From Apus apus (taxonomy: Eukaryota > Chordata > Aves > Apodiformes > Apodidae): a stretch of 64,000 nucleotides of DNA. Of the stretch, positions 1 to 62,200 are shown one piece after another. Position numbers and translations under genes: made by a program. The DNA is taken from NCBI RefSeq assembly GCF_020740795.1, contig NC_067285.1:17104001-17168000 (forward strand), written 5' to 3'. A model generated the notes under the pieces. That model saw only the letters and a list, made by a program, of their open reading frames with translations, was not told the origin of the DNA and searched no databases. Numbering within the stretch: the stretch's first letter is position 1; each line of letters opens with the position of its first letter.

Positions 1-49677
<49,677 letters not shown>

Positions 49678-49948
49678 GAACTACCACTGCCTACAGAACT
49701 GTCTGCTCAGGTATGAGATACTGAGTCTAACTCTAAGCAGTCATTTAATACGGATTTACAGAGTATTTTTTTTCACAGCTATAGTTGGTTAAACCATAGT
49801 GAAGTACAAGGGAGTGACAGAAAAATCCATAAAAGCCCTAAACGTTGCTGTGCCTGTGCACAGTAAGCTCTTTGTTGTGGCATTTGCTGCAGTGCATCAA
49901 AATAGTATGAAGGCTGAAGTTTCATCCACTTTCTCTGCCCATTTGAAA

Positions 49949-49954
49949 AATAAA
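49949..49954 (+). promoter_or_regulatory. Possible PLCE1 poly(A) signal AATAAA
   Basis: First canonical hexamer after the stop, about 270 bases into the 3' UTR. Later hexamers at 50105, 51827 and 52020 are alternatives; sequence alone does not decide which is used. Confidence 0.3.
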
Positions 49955-50104
49955 ACCATAATGTCACATCCTGGTTGCTTTTATAGTATGCATTTTAATC
50001 AACTAACTGTGCTTAATGAACTATGTCCTGTTACTCTTTTTCTCTGGGCCAAGGTAAAGAGAAGTATCCAGTAGCCCTTTTGTTATTTTTTGTTAAATGC
50101 ATAC

Positions 50105-50110
50105 AATAAA
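50105..50110 (+). promoter_or_regulatory. Possible PLCE1 poly(A) signal AATAAA
   Basis: Second canonical hexamer after the stop, in an A/T-rich context with T-rich sequence around it. Use unproven. Confidence 0.3.
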
Positions 50111-51826
50111 ATAATCAGGATTGACAATCTCCTTTTTAGCTAATACAAATTTATAGTGTTAATTTCTCTCTGTGGAAATTCTGCCAGAAATGTTTAAACA
50201 TTTTTACTACCCTTTCTGTAGCTTTTAAATTTCTTCCATCTTTCTTGACTTAAAAGAACAACCGAAATACACAACATCAGACTCTCCCTTTGAAGACAGT
50301 ACATGTAAACTTGTCCTCTGAGGTATCTGCCTAGTGCTGCTACAGCACTGAGGCATCAGGGGCTCCCCGTAATGAAGAAATCTTTTCTCAGTGTTAAGAA
50401 TCCCATCTGACTTGTGGCCAATGTCAGATTACATTTTCCTTTCCACATACACCTAATTATTAAGGCATTACTTGACTGTTGTACTGCTGCTACATCATGA
50501 AAATAACAATTATAATATTTTTGTTTGCAAAATACTTGATACCTTATTTCTAGGCTATTATAAAAACCCTAAATCATCAAAACCATCTGAATTCAAGAAA
50601 GGTAAATTATGAAAAGATCCTGGTCACATTCCTTCTTTTCTGCATTTGTTCTTTCCTTTTCTTAAAAACTGGAATTTACATCACTGAATCCTTCTGCAGT
50701 GCCTTTGAAGGAACCTGCTGTGGTCTGAACTGGTCAGCAGTTGTGTGCCCTGTGCTACAGGATGCTTAATCCAGGCAATGCTGCTGGATTGACATCCAGA
50801 ATGTGGGAATCCTAAGTAGGATGTCGCAGATGGGAAAGATGCCTGCCAGCTATCAGGAGATCCTCCTCTTCCCGTATCTTCACATCTGCAGGTCCTCAAC
50901 AGGTGGATGAAGGAGCTTCCTTGGACTGTATGTTGTAAGCATATGTGCTGTCACCCTCTCCTTTTTTAAACAAAAGGTAGTTTTAGCTACTTACCTCTAG
51001 GGAAACTGAAGGCAGAGAACCAGTGTGTTCTTTTATGTGTATTATATTAAAATAATGCACTTTTACCTGAAGATTTCTGTTCAACACTGCATCAAGTGAT
51101 TGTAAAGAGATTTAAATATAGTGTAACTTCCTTTGCGTGCCTGTTTAACTTTGGTGACTATACACAAAACCCTCAAATTATTTATGGTTTATCTACTTTA
51201 ACAAAATAATGTATGATAGTTAAATACTCCTAACTGGTAGGGATACTTTGACAAGAAACAACATTTTCTTCTTATAAATTCTAGTTTTCCAGGCTTGTGT
51301 TTAAAGAATATTTATTATCATGTTTCAGAGTACCTGCTATTGTATAATATATTTATCATATACTACTTTTTAGAAAATGCAGAATTTTTACCTCTCTCTG
51401 GATTTAGAGGAAAAACTGTTTTAACTTTTCTGGTTGTTTCTTTTCAGCACAAGACACTGAATGCCCCAAACAGACCAAACTCAAAACAATGCATTGATAA
51501 ATGTAACTAACATTTCGAAATACATTTTCCATGCAGGCAGGAAGTGTCTTTTTATGTGTCTGTTAAACCCAGAAAGTATAAAAAACTCTGACACTATAAC
51601 TCTTGACATTTTCGTTTACACAGAAACACTGTTGTAAAGTTATATGTTTGCTGAACTCATCTTTTTATATTTAATTTAGTTGTGGTTGTCTCTTTCTTTC
51701 CTCCATGGAAATTATTAATGTACTTAGGTGGTTAGAAGAATCCATACCAACTTACAGAGGCACAAATGAAACAACTGCTGAAGTCAGTCATCCCTTTGAT
51801 TTCCCACAAGAAGTGTATCTGTGGTG

Positions 51827-51832
51827 AATAAA
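51827..51832 (+). promoter_or_regulatory. Possible distal PLCE1 poly(A) signal AATAAA
   Basis: Canonical hexamer 2.15 kb after the stop, followed by a T-rich stretch (acgttttctctc). It would give a 3' UTR of about 2.2 kb. Confidence 0.35.
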
Positions 51833-54800
51833 TTGCTCTGCACACGTTTTCTCTCCCTAGAGCAATCCCTGAACAAAGCATTTCAGTCACTTAGTGTGAC
51901 TAAATCAAGATATCCGTGAATAACAGGGAGTGATTCATGCCTTCAGTTTTTCCACATCAGCTTTATCGCTCGAGCACAAAACACTGCTGCTCCTAAGGGA
52001 GAAGCTGCATCAGGCAAAGAATAAAAACAGCAGTAGCAGAACTACAGGCAGTAGTCCCGTGACAGCCAACACCCCCCCTCCAACAATTAGAAAATAAAAC
52101 AAAGTAAAATCATTAATTGGCATATAAACAAGCAGGCAGAACTTGCATTCTGTCACAAGAAGCTGCTAAGTCATTCACTATATATACACTGTCGAAAATT
52201 CCTATAAAGTAGCCATCACCAAAGCAAGAAAGTGCCCTCTTGAGGTCATTTCCAGCTTCCAGGGAAAGTAACCACAGACAAAATTTTAAGTCAGATCTCC
52301 CTGTGGCATATCCTGCTGCAGACCATGCACTCCCTACTCCTTATCTTTGGTTCAGCAATCACAATCCAATTAAAAAAACCCCAGCGACCTATGAGCTCAG
52401 CCTGTTCACTCCTGTATGACCCATTCTAAGTACAGAGCCGGCCCTGCAAGGTGTCAGGCTCGCTCCCCTGGCACGTCCATAATGCAAGACTGACAGTGAG
52501 GAAAGTGGTGTCAGTTGCAACTTACCCATAGTTCTATATGCACAGTTTTTTTAATACTTTGGAATTACTGGGAAGTACACTTACATCAACCTACTGCACA
52601 ATTCCACTAATGCAACTTTTAAACTGTTTCATTCTCTCTTGTTTTTTTAACACAGCAGCATTTTCCCATACCTAAGTATTTTTTCTTTTGGCATTATTAT
52701 GGCATTTTTAGAAACAATGCTTACTGTCCTATGGAGTTTGCCCTTCCACATGTTTGGCTTTTTTTGTTGTTGTTATATTCAGCAGCACTGAAAAGAATTC
52801 ATATAATCACCTGTAGTATCACAGTAGTCTGGAAGGAAGGCTTGGTAATTCATTAGATTCAACATAGAAAGTTCCTACACTCATGTCATCATCAACTTAT
52901 GTTTTTTCTGTTACATATATTTAAAAAACACAACACCCTTGGGAAATTAAGGAACAAAGCTAGCCCTATCACAATGTGTAACACAGGTCTAACACTGGCC
53001 TGACGTCTAAAAATGATTTAAAAACAATAGTTTTGTACTACTTCTGCTAATACAATAATTTTCTAGCTGTGGGAATACTTCATTAATGTAAGTATCTTCC
53101 TCATCAAAATCTAAAAGCTGCTTTTGCTGTTTTTTATTACAATGAAATAGAACAGCAAAGTATTTGGCTTTCCACAAACAAAAACCAAACAAAACAACTT
53201 TATAGGCATGTCAACATCTGGAATTGTGTAAGGCTAATTACACTGTTCCAGTGTTTTCATTTATGTATATATACCACCTAATTAAAAGCTTAGGTATTGG
53301 TAAACATCAGAGTAAACTTTTGTTGGTAAAATGTGGTACATTTTGGAGTGAAGGAATACAGTATCCTTCCCTTTGTGTTGGTTCCAAGTATCCCAATAAT
53401 GAAAATACAAATCCACTTGAAGCATTAAACAGGGGGTTTTTGTTAACTTTTGTAAAAGCCCAGTTAAACAGATTTCATGTGCTAAGTAATTACTGTACTA
53501 GGAAAGTTTAGTCTACTTAGCCACAGATTTCATGCCTGCAGGAATACCTGTCCACACATTCCTATGACAAGACTGACAAAATAACTACATCCCTTCTGGT
53601 GCTTTTGGCTGGGCATGGACATCAATTAGGAAAGTACATTAATTTTTACATTACAAACTATTTACAGGACCCAGCTTCCAGGAAAGTTTGAAAGAAAGGA
53701 ATGTAAATAATCAACACCTTCCAGAAACATCCAGTCTCTGAGCAGTAGCAGGCCTCCTGCTAACAGTTTACAGGTGGGAATCTCATGCTCTGGTGGCAAA
53801 AATACAGTTTTATTCTATTCTATTTTAAAGCCACTGTTGCTTTTCTACCAATTTCTTATATTTGCCTTGTGGTTCTGACTGCATGGGACAAAAGATGGGC
53901 AGCCACGGATCCTGGTCACACTGCAGCACTACTCAGTTGCTGGGGAACTGGGGCACACCAGGAGGTACTTCCTACACCAGAAGGGTTTCCTGTGTGTATC
54001 TTACTAAAACCCAAGTTTAGCAGTGAGAAGAATAAAAAAATACCATGTCAGTTTTAATTTTTAAAACTAGTCACATTACTTCTACTGCTGCAAATATTAC
54101 TAGATGAAGTATCTCAGTAACTATCTTTAGAAAGCCATCTGCTTCTCAAAATCCCGTACTTTCAAGAGAAAGACTTTAACATGGGAGTATCTAAATATTT
54201 CAAGAACACATTCTCTTACACTCATAGTTTGTCTTTAAAAAATAATTATTTGCCAGTCCCTTTACATTTCAATGAAAGGGTTGAGTCTACAGCTTCTGAA
54301 ACTGAACTGTCTGTTCTGCTCTAGCTCTTTGAATGCTTCAGCTAATATTTGGGTTTTAATCACTGACTGTTAGTCCACTATAAAACTCCATTTACTTTTA
54401 GGGTAGCCCACTAAATGTAACAACAGTGGTGATTTTATTTTTTTTTTCCTGTCTGTGAAAAATACTTTGCAATTTCAATAGAGATAGAATTTGGCAGAGT
54501 TAGCAAATTAAACACAAAAATCAACAGCAGTAAATAGATTTTGCTCCAATACACATCTAGGGTATTTCAGAAAGACTTAGTTTTAGAGTTGTCTGCCTCT
54601 TAGAGCATGGCAAAGTGTTCTGACAATGCAACACCACCATGTGCCAGTCTTCATATTGTTCGGAACTATGTAAAATGAACAATTTAAAAAATTACTTTTC
54701 CACCTGGACTGTCTCCTCTCTGCTGACTTGAAGGATAAGCTTGTATTTGTATATGTTGTAAAAAAAATAAATGGTTTAAGATATTGACTCTTTGCTTTTC

Positions 54801-55742
54801 CCTTCCTGAATGGACAAAGTACTGACAAACAGCCCCCTTGGAATTTTTAGAGTTTAAATCACATCCGTATTTGAAACCATATAACAACTAACCAGAACTA
54901 CTCAACAGCTATGGGAATGGCAGCCTAAACAGATGGAAATACATGTAGGCAGTTTTGTAATCTACATATTAAAATAGTATTTTTTATATCCATTAATAGA
55001 TGCCTATTCAAAAAATGTTTGTGAATTTACATTTAACTACTTGAAATTTGGTGAACTAGTCTGGTTAATATTAAAAAATATGTATTAAAATAAAAATAAA
55101 TTATTTATACAACTAGCTAAGAGCCATAAATCAGGATAAAGGACTAAATACACTAGAGAAAAATAAATAATTTCTGATGACTTTAAGGAGGCTAAGTGAC
55201 TTGAACAAAAGCTTTGAAAAACCTGCAACATGTACCATTATCACATTATTGACTGCACCCCAGAAAACGTTTCAGCTGCCAGACAGGAACAGCCCATCAC
55301 ACTCCCCTGTAGACTGGAACTCACATTAAACCAAGACACAATTTTAAGTTACTTCATATATTTTACTTACTGTTTGCAAAGCCAACATGCAGCTGGAAAT
55401 GGAGTCTAAAACAACAAGGCAATAACAAATATTTGGGAATTAAGATAAAAAAACACATTTAAATTCTTACCTTGAATTTGTGTAGTATTCTTGACAGTGA
55501 TGGCTTACTGAAGACAGTGTAGTAGGTTTTCGATCATTATGATCGTTCAGAACTGGAATTTGATAATCTCAATTTGCCAATACCAAGATTCACCAAAGGC
55601 AAAAAAAAAAACCCAAAAACCCCACCAAATGCAAAATAATTTCAAGATAAATGTTCAGGAGACATGAGAAGAAGACCAGAAAAGTGCAACTCTCTAGGTA
55701 TCTTAAACATCAAAGTCAGATGATATTAAAATTTCAAAATTA

Positions 55743-55748
55743 TTTATT
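55743..55748 (-). promoter_or_regulatory. Possible NOC3L poly(A) signal (TTTATT on + strand)
   Basis: Minus-strand AATAAA about 350 bases after the NOC3L stop. It is the first canonical hexamer I find downstream of that gene. Confidence 0.35.
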
Positions 55749-56098
55749 AATTTATCAACACAACCTAGTGGTTTCTCAGAAACACATAGGTATGTATTCT
55801 GTTATAAAAACTGGAAAATATATAAACAAAAATACTATAACGCATGGTTGCAAACAATTGTTAAATTACCTGGGTTTGTATCTTTTCTAATTGCTGATGT
55901 GCCTGTTCATTGTTGCTCCCGAGCCCTGAGAATGTGGACTCAGTGGTTAAACAGAGAGACATGACCTGTGTGAAAAACCTGCTATGCATTTTTTGGTCTG
56001 TTTCTATATTCAAACAAAAGCCTGCTTGGATTCCTTTAATAATGAGTGGAAATTTCTTTCTGCATAGTTAAGAAGCCAACTGAACATGATTGATAGAT

Positions 56099-56227
56099 TT
56101 ACAAGGATGATTTCTTCAAGTGTTTAGCAAAATCCAGGGGGCTGTGAACAAGAGCCTCACTGATGTGTTGTTGAAGCTTTCTGTTTAGTTCTCCATCTAT
56201 AAATGAATCAGTTTGTGGGAATGTATC
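56099..56227 (-). CDS. NOC3L: NOC3L last coding exon
   Basis: Acceptor attttcag; phase 0 in; stop TAA at 56101-56099. It reads [20 protein letters not shown], then [20 protein letters not shown] and [11 protein letters not shown] matches the conserved C terminus of mammalian NOC3L. Confidence 0.95.
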   Translation of the reverse strand, partial: DTFPQTDSFIDGELNRKLQQHISEALVHSPLDFAKHLKKSSL

Positions 56228-59200
56228 CTGAAAATTACAAAATAATAGAAGTCATTGTAAAAGGACAGAATAACTTAAGTGCATATAACTAAGAGCAATA
56301 TATTTTCAGAATTTGTTTCTCTAAAATAGAAAAGAAGTGCTCTCAAGGCTTTATCTGACATTACTGAGTTGCAAATTGGAGGCACTAACAAGGTAAATAG
56401 GTTATAATGTTTTCAAGAGGAAGAAAGAAAATTAATAAACACTTGTTTTAAAAACAACATTTAACGGAGGCTTGGCACATGGAACACATCCAGTGCGGAG
56501 GATCTAAAAAGTGTTCACCAGTTTCTCCTCCTTAGCTCTTTGTTCCCTTCAAATTTACATTTTACAGCTATAAACTGACACTACTGGGGCTCAGAATCCT
56601 GCTACACATGGGATCAAAGACTGGATATCCAGCTGTCCTGCCAACTACCCCTCCTGAGGAAAGAGAGCTGGCTTTTTGTTACTGCTTTTTGAACAAACAT
56701 CAGTTTGTTACAGAAACATTAGTTTGTTAAGAGTTTGTATAAGAAATCTGCACTGAACCACTGCAAAGGGCAATAAATAAGTAAAGTAATAGCTACAACA
56801 TTCATCTTGTTACATTAAGTGATGCTGTGGGAAGTGGAACTTTCACAAAGCTTTTCTGTTTTCTTTATAGTTAGTGTTATCTTAGGCCAGTTACAAAAGT
56901 TGAGACAGAAAGTACAGAAACTGGAAGGCCAAACTAAAGTGTGCTAATGCCTGGGCACTGCAGAGGGAGCCAGCAGATACAGGTTATGTTGGCGTATCAT
57001 GTGGTTAAAAAAGGACAGAGAGATGAGATAGTACCTTTCTTCTGGCTGTTACTGATGCAACAGGAGGGTTAAAGGACATTTCTCTCATACTGTATGCCTC
57101 AAAAAGTTCTGTAGAAGGCCTATAACCAAACACAGTGAAGGAAAAATGGCATTAGATAAATGTCTAAATAATGTATCACCAAACCAAGAGCAACTTATTC
57201 CCCCACTCCTACCCTTCACACCCTCTACCATGCTTGAAGAGAACTCAAGAGTCATGGGCATCACCTGGAAAAGATGGAAAAAACTAGAAGCCAACATCTG
57301 GGGAACAATGCAGTTAAAGCAAATAAAATATTCAGTTGGGGAACAGCAGAGATGAGAGACAAGAGAACTGCTCTGTTGGTTTGCCAGCAGCCACTGCTTG
57401 CCCTGTACATATTTGAAAAAAAAGTGTGGCTAAAGGTTACCTAGCTGATATAATCTGCCTGAATCAGCAACAGTTCCTCACAAAAGAGTTTTATGAAAAT
57501 CAAGCAGCCATGGGAGAACAGGGAAGACCATCACATGGGAACAGCTCTGGTTAAAAGACAGTAAATGGAGGACAGGAGTCCTATGTGGAGTTTTTGCAAT
57601 GGCAGGAAGAAACTGGACTTCCACAAGGTCTGTGCTAGGACCTATGCTTTTCAACACAGAGATGAACTGGAGAGTTGCAAGTTATTTGCAGTAGTAAGAC
57701 TGAGCTGCTGTGATGAACTACAGGTAAGACTTGATGAGATGGGTTGGTAAAATGACAAATGGAATTTAGTGGGGGGCAAAAAACAACAGGCTCTAAGCTG
57801 ACCACAGTCACCTTAAGGAAAATATTTAGTGCTGTTTGAAGCTGGAAAGAAACTGAATGGAACAGAAAATAGCTGCATCAATGTATAAATCCACAGATCA
57901 CCCACATCTCAAATATTGCATCTAAGGCTTCAATTTCCTCATCTTGAAATACACAAATTGGTAGAAGTTCAGGAAAAAGCAACAAAGATGATGAAACATG
58001 TGGAACAGCTCCTGCCCGGGCCAGATCCCTTCAGCCAGAAGAAATGGTAGAGGGAGGAACAATATAATAGAGGTCTACCAAGTCATGTGAGGCACAGAAA
58101 GAGTGTCATAGCACAGACTGTTCATTTCTTGATGTAATGAGCTGTGGACTCATGGAATCCTTACCAAACAATGCTGTATTTGCAAAGTCTGTGCTTTGGA
58201 TCAAGGGAAGCTGAACAGCTGTGAAAACAATTCCACTAACAGGTACTAAACACAATGGTATCAGGTTCAGGAAATCCACCAGGCTGAAACCTGTCAGAAG
58301 CTAGGACACTGCTCAGAGTATGTATCTTACATGCCTGCTGTGTTTCCACTTTTCCTGAGGCACCCGCTTCCAGACTGCTTAAGACAGGATGCTGAACTAG
58401 AACCCTACTCTCAAGGATGGCTCTTCTTACAGTTTAACATACTGTGAACCTTAAGCTGCAACTTGGTTTCCACTTTACACTGGACATCCACGTTTCAGTG
58501 GTCCTGATTCATACTCAGGGCTGCAGATGCAGGTATTTTGCTCCCATGGGAAGAAAGCACACTGCACTTTGACATTTTTACCCTTGTCACAGCCTGGCAA
58601 AAAGCCTCAAAATCAAAAGAGGGAAAAAAAAAAAAAAAAAAAGAAAAGCAGCCAACATTCTGTACTGGCAGAAGAACAAAGCAAGTAAGCTGGAAGAACA
58701 GAATCTTTTAATTTCATGGAGAATTATTTTTAGAGATTCTTTTAATAAAGTATGAGCAACAGCTACTTTTCAGGGCACTATTTTTAAAAACACAACTCTT
58801 TGATAACTCACCTTTGGCTCAAATCAAGTGAAAGAGCTCCTGAGCCTTCAGTAGGAGCTCCAGCGATAAGGTGAGCTGCGAATTTCTGCACTGTTGGATG
58901 ATAGTGTCTCTGAAAGAAAGGAGGAAAGAAGGCAGTTGACAGAGGGATAACAGATAATGTATTTATCTGTGGATTCTTGGCATTCATTTTAATTTCAATA
59001 AGAAGGTTCTGCTTTTGTTTTAGATAGAGAAACTTAGCACCCAAAATCAGTCAGTTTTCTGGGGTTGAGTGAGAACACCCAGTCATAAATGTATTCAGTA
59101 GTATGTCATGCTGTGAGCATAACTCACCAGTTAATCTAATTTCTACTCCCAGAAGGCAGGAGACAGGGTAGAGGAAGTCCTACCCGAGCCCCAAACTCTT

Positions 59201-62200
59201 AAGCCCTGTCTGTAATGACAGATCAGGGTGTCAGTTGCTCCCTGGAGAAGGGCTGGACTGCAAGAGAACTGAGACTGAAAAAGTCTCTCAAGGAGACCTA
59301 TAAGGTATCTTGCAGTAAGATGCAGTGTGGTACTAATGTACAGGATGCATAACATCCTCTTCTGAGCTCATTCCTTCCCTATACAACTGTGATGCTTTTC
59401 CTCTTCATACAGAATAGGCTCATGTGGGCCAGATTTGATTGATAAGCCTGAAGACCTTTGTTCTCTATGTGTATAAAACATAAGCATATAGCAGCTATTT
59501 ACTGCTGACTTGTACGTCTCAGATCCTCACTAACCTGCAGTAAATGCAGCTCCCAGAGCGCTGTGTTCTGAGCATTGCAATGTTCTGGTTCATCTAGTTC
59601 TGGCAGATAAACTCCACTGCCCTGAGACTCATTGTCTAGTAAGAGGTCCATCTTTGGGAATGTCTACAACACACAAAAAAACCCAGAACCAAACACGACT
59701 GAATTAACATGGTTAAATCGAGCATTTATTACATGTTATTCAGTCTCAGCAGCATTTAAGGATACTTTGTTTTCATCATTCTTGCTTAAGATGCTTCAAA
59801 ATATTTTGTATAGAATCAATTTATAAAAAAATTCAGCAAGCTCCAACCAGTGAGCTAAAAATTCCAACAAGTAAAACTTACCTGCATTAGTACCCTGTTT
59901 GTTGCCAGGATCCCAACACTGGAGTTTGGAAGTACATGAAGAGCAAGCGTGGAAAGTCGCTTCAGGAAAGCAAGAGCTCGTTGCTGTGAAACTTGTTTCC
60001 TCCGCTTGGCAAACATGACATCCAGGCACTGGAGCACGATCCCTATGTCATCATTGGTACGACCTCACAGGCGGAATTTCAGACAGAGAGTTAGTAACCA
60101 TGTTGAGGAACAGACAGCTAAGCACTCCTCCACTGACTGTACACTGGAACCTGAGAAACAGCCTGAAAGCTGAGAGGTTCAAACACAGCACTGATGTGAT
60201 GTAGACATATCCATCCTTTCTTGGTAAAAACAGCCCAGCTTTTAACAGAAAAAAGTAGCATTGTTTCTGTGCTCCTTTCTAAGAAAATACCTGTTCCATA
60301 AAAAAGGTCTACATATTAGAAACTGTGTTTAACCCTAAGTTCACTCATTACTTCATCTTCAATAAATGGTTAAACAGTGCAACGATTTAGTCTTTTACCA
60401 TTCCAGAACTGTAGAATGTTTTTTCTCAGTCTTTCCTTCTTAGTGATTTATGAAGCTAACTAAAATGATGTTAATTTCAAACTTTTAAAGTAAACTGATC
60501 AGCTTCTCAGAATTATTAGAAAATTTAGATTAGAAAATTAGCACATCATAATTATAAAAATCGGAAACATAAACTGGATATTTAAGAAAACAGAAACTGA
60601 TATTATTTTTTAATTATATTAGAAAAATAAGATGTTTTCTCTACTAGAGAAAGATTTAGAGAGAAAATAGATAATTTTTCAACTGCCACTGAAAGAAACA
60701 ATTATAAGAAAGTAAAAAACTGAGGACAGGATAAATGCTTATCCAAGTTCACATCCTTGATACTCCCTAATGAAATTACATTATTAGAGCCTGTTATCAT
60801 ATATTGCAATAACTCTTTTAGGTTTTGTATTGCAGTAATGCAATGTGCAACTTGAGGAAAAAGTAGATTAAAATAGACAGTAGTCTTTTCAGAACTCAGG
60901 TATCTTAAAACAACTGTAGTTTATTAACACTATATTAAGGCTCTGATAGCAAACAGCAGAATAAACATTACCTGGGTAAATAGTGAAAATAAGGATTTGC
61001 TGTTACCTGCATGTAGGCTGAACAGTGTCTTGTAAAGATGTGTGTAGAATTTCATCGGGTCAATGTTAAGAACATCGCCTATTAACATAATCCCAAATAA
61101 ATACATTTGTGCCATTAATTTATCAGACAATGTTAAACAAAAGTTTGTTTTGAAAGATCTCTTACCTTGACCAGAGAGTATATGAAAAGCACTGAGAATA
61201 CAATGGAGACTTTCACGATAGCTTAAATCCTAAGAATACAAAATTGATTTAAGTAGCCAAAAAAACATAATTTTAAGAAAATTGTAACAAAAGTAAGCCT
61301 GACTTACCCCAGATGCAATAAGAGAATGAAGAACAATCAATAGGTCATCAAAAAATTCCACATTTATGAGATGAGCAAACCTTGAACCAAAGAGATGTTT
61401 ATTTTGAAACTACAGATGTTATCTGCAAGCTCAGTTCAAAATATTTTGAATTGCCAAAATCCACACCTTAAAAGCAGAGATAAATCAAATGCTGAACACT
61501 ATTATCTTCACATGGATGATTCAGCCCCCAACTGCTAATCACAGTCTTCCCTGTAGAGTCATGCTAATGTTCTTCAGGAAGTAATCAGACAAAATAACGG
61601 AATCACATCACACCCTGCAGGTTTTGCACCTTATCAATTCTATCACGGGAAATTTCACACCACAATGACATTCTTTCAGAAGTAGGTGAAAACTTCAGCA
61701 GAGAAAGAAAAGACTTTCAACCAATTTGTCAGGGACAGTCTTCTCTCGGTGCTTACAACTCCCTTTCAAAGTCAAAAAACCCTTTAGTGCTTTATGTCTT
61801 TTCTAACACACACAAAAGAAAGTTGTCTAAGTTCTTACTTTGCAAGACCTTCTAGCACGGCTGGCAAAAGTGGAGACTTCTGAGCTTTCTTCAAGATTCT
61901 GAAGTAAGTTACAAATACAATATTCAAGGTCTCTGTGTGCTGAAGGGAAGAAAAAAAAATACTTAAGCATGAAAACCAGACATTTCTACTTCACTTAAAC
62001 TCCACTGAAAATGCTCCTCTCTGTCCAAGTCTGCACTCAGGCCTCCCAAACTGGCCCTGACACGGCCACCTCTGCTCTTATGCTGAAAAGCCCAAGTCCT
62101 ACTCTCCTGTCCCCTCACCCTCTCCAAGCTAAACAGCCTCACTTCCCCTCGCTCCAAACTAGCCACACTCCTCCTTTGCCTAATGGCTGCTCTAAGAGGC

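Larger units (their letters stand above)
49678..56098. other. Convergent intergenic stretch holding both 3' UTRs
   Basis: PLCE1 ends at 49677 on the + strand and NOC3L at 56099 on the - strand, so both 3' UTRs lie here, and their borders cannot be set from sequence. + strand AATAAA sites for PLCE1 are at 49949, 50105, 51827 and 52020. For NOC3L, the nearest minus-strand AATAAA is the TTTATT at 55743-55748. No coding region is recognised between them. Confidence 0.75.
57120..58811 (-). other. NOC3L: NOC3L intron (1.7 kb) with old CR1 copy
   Basis: About half of it is a diverged CR1-type LINE fragment (57540-58330), in the + direction and so antisense to the gene. An A run of about 19 lies at 58624-58642. 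Confidence 0.8.

Noticed and set aside
60965..61006. Second donor-like site (acccag then gtaatg on the minus strand) after NOC3L exon 8.
   Set aside because: It would add 35 bases and shift the frame; the nearer donor joins correctly to RTNDD.
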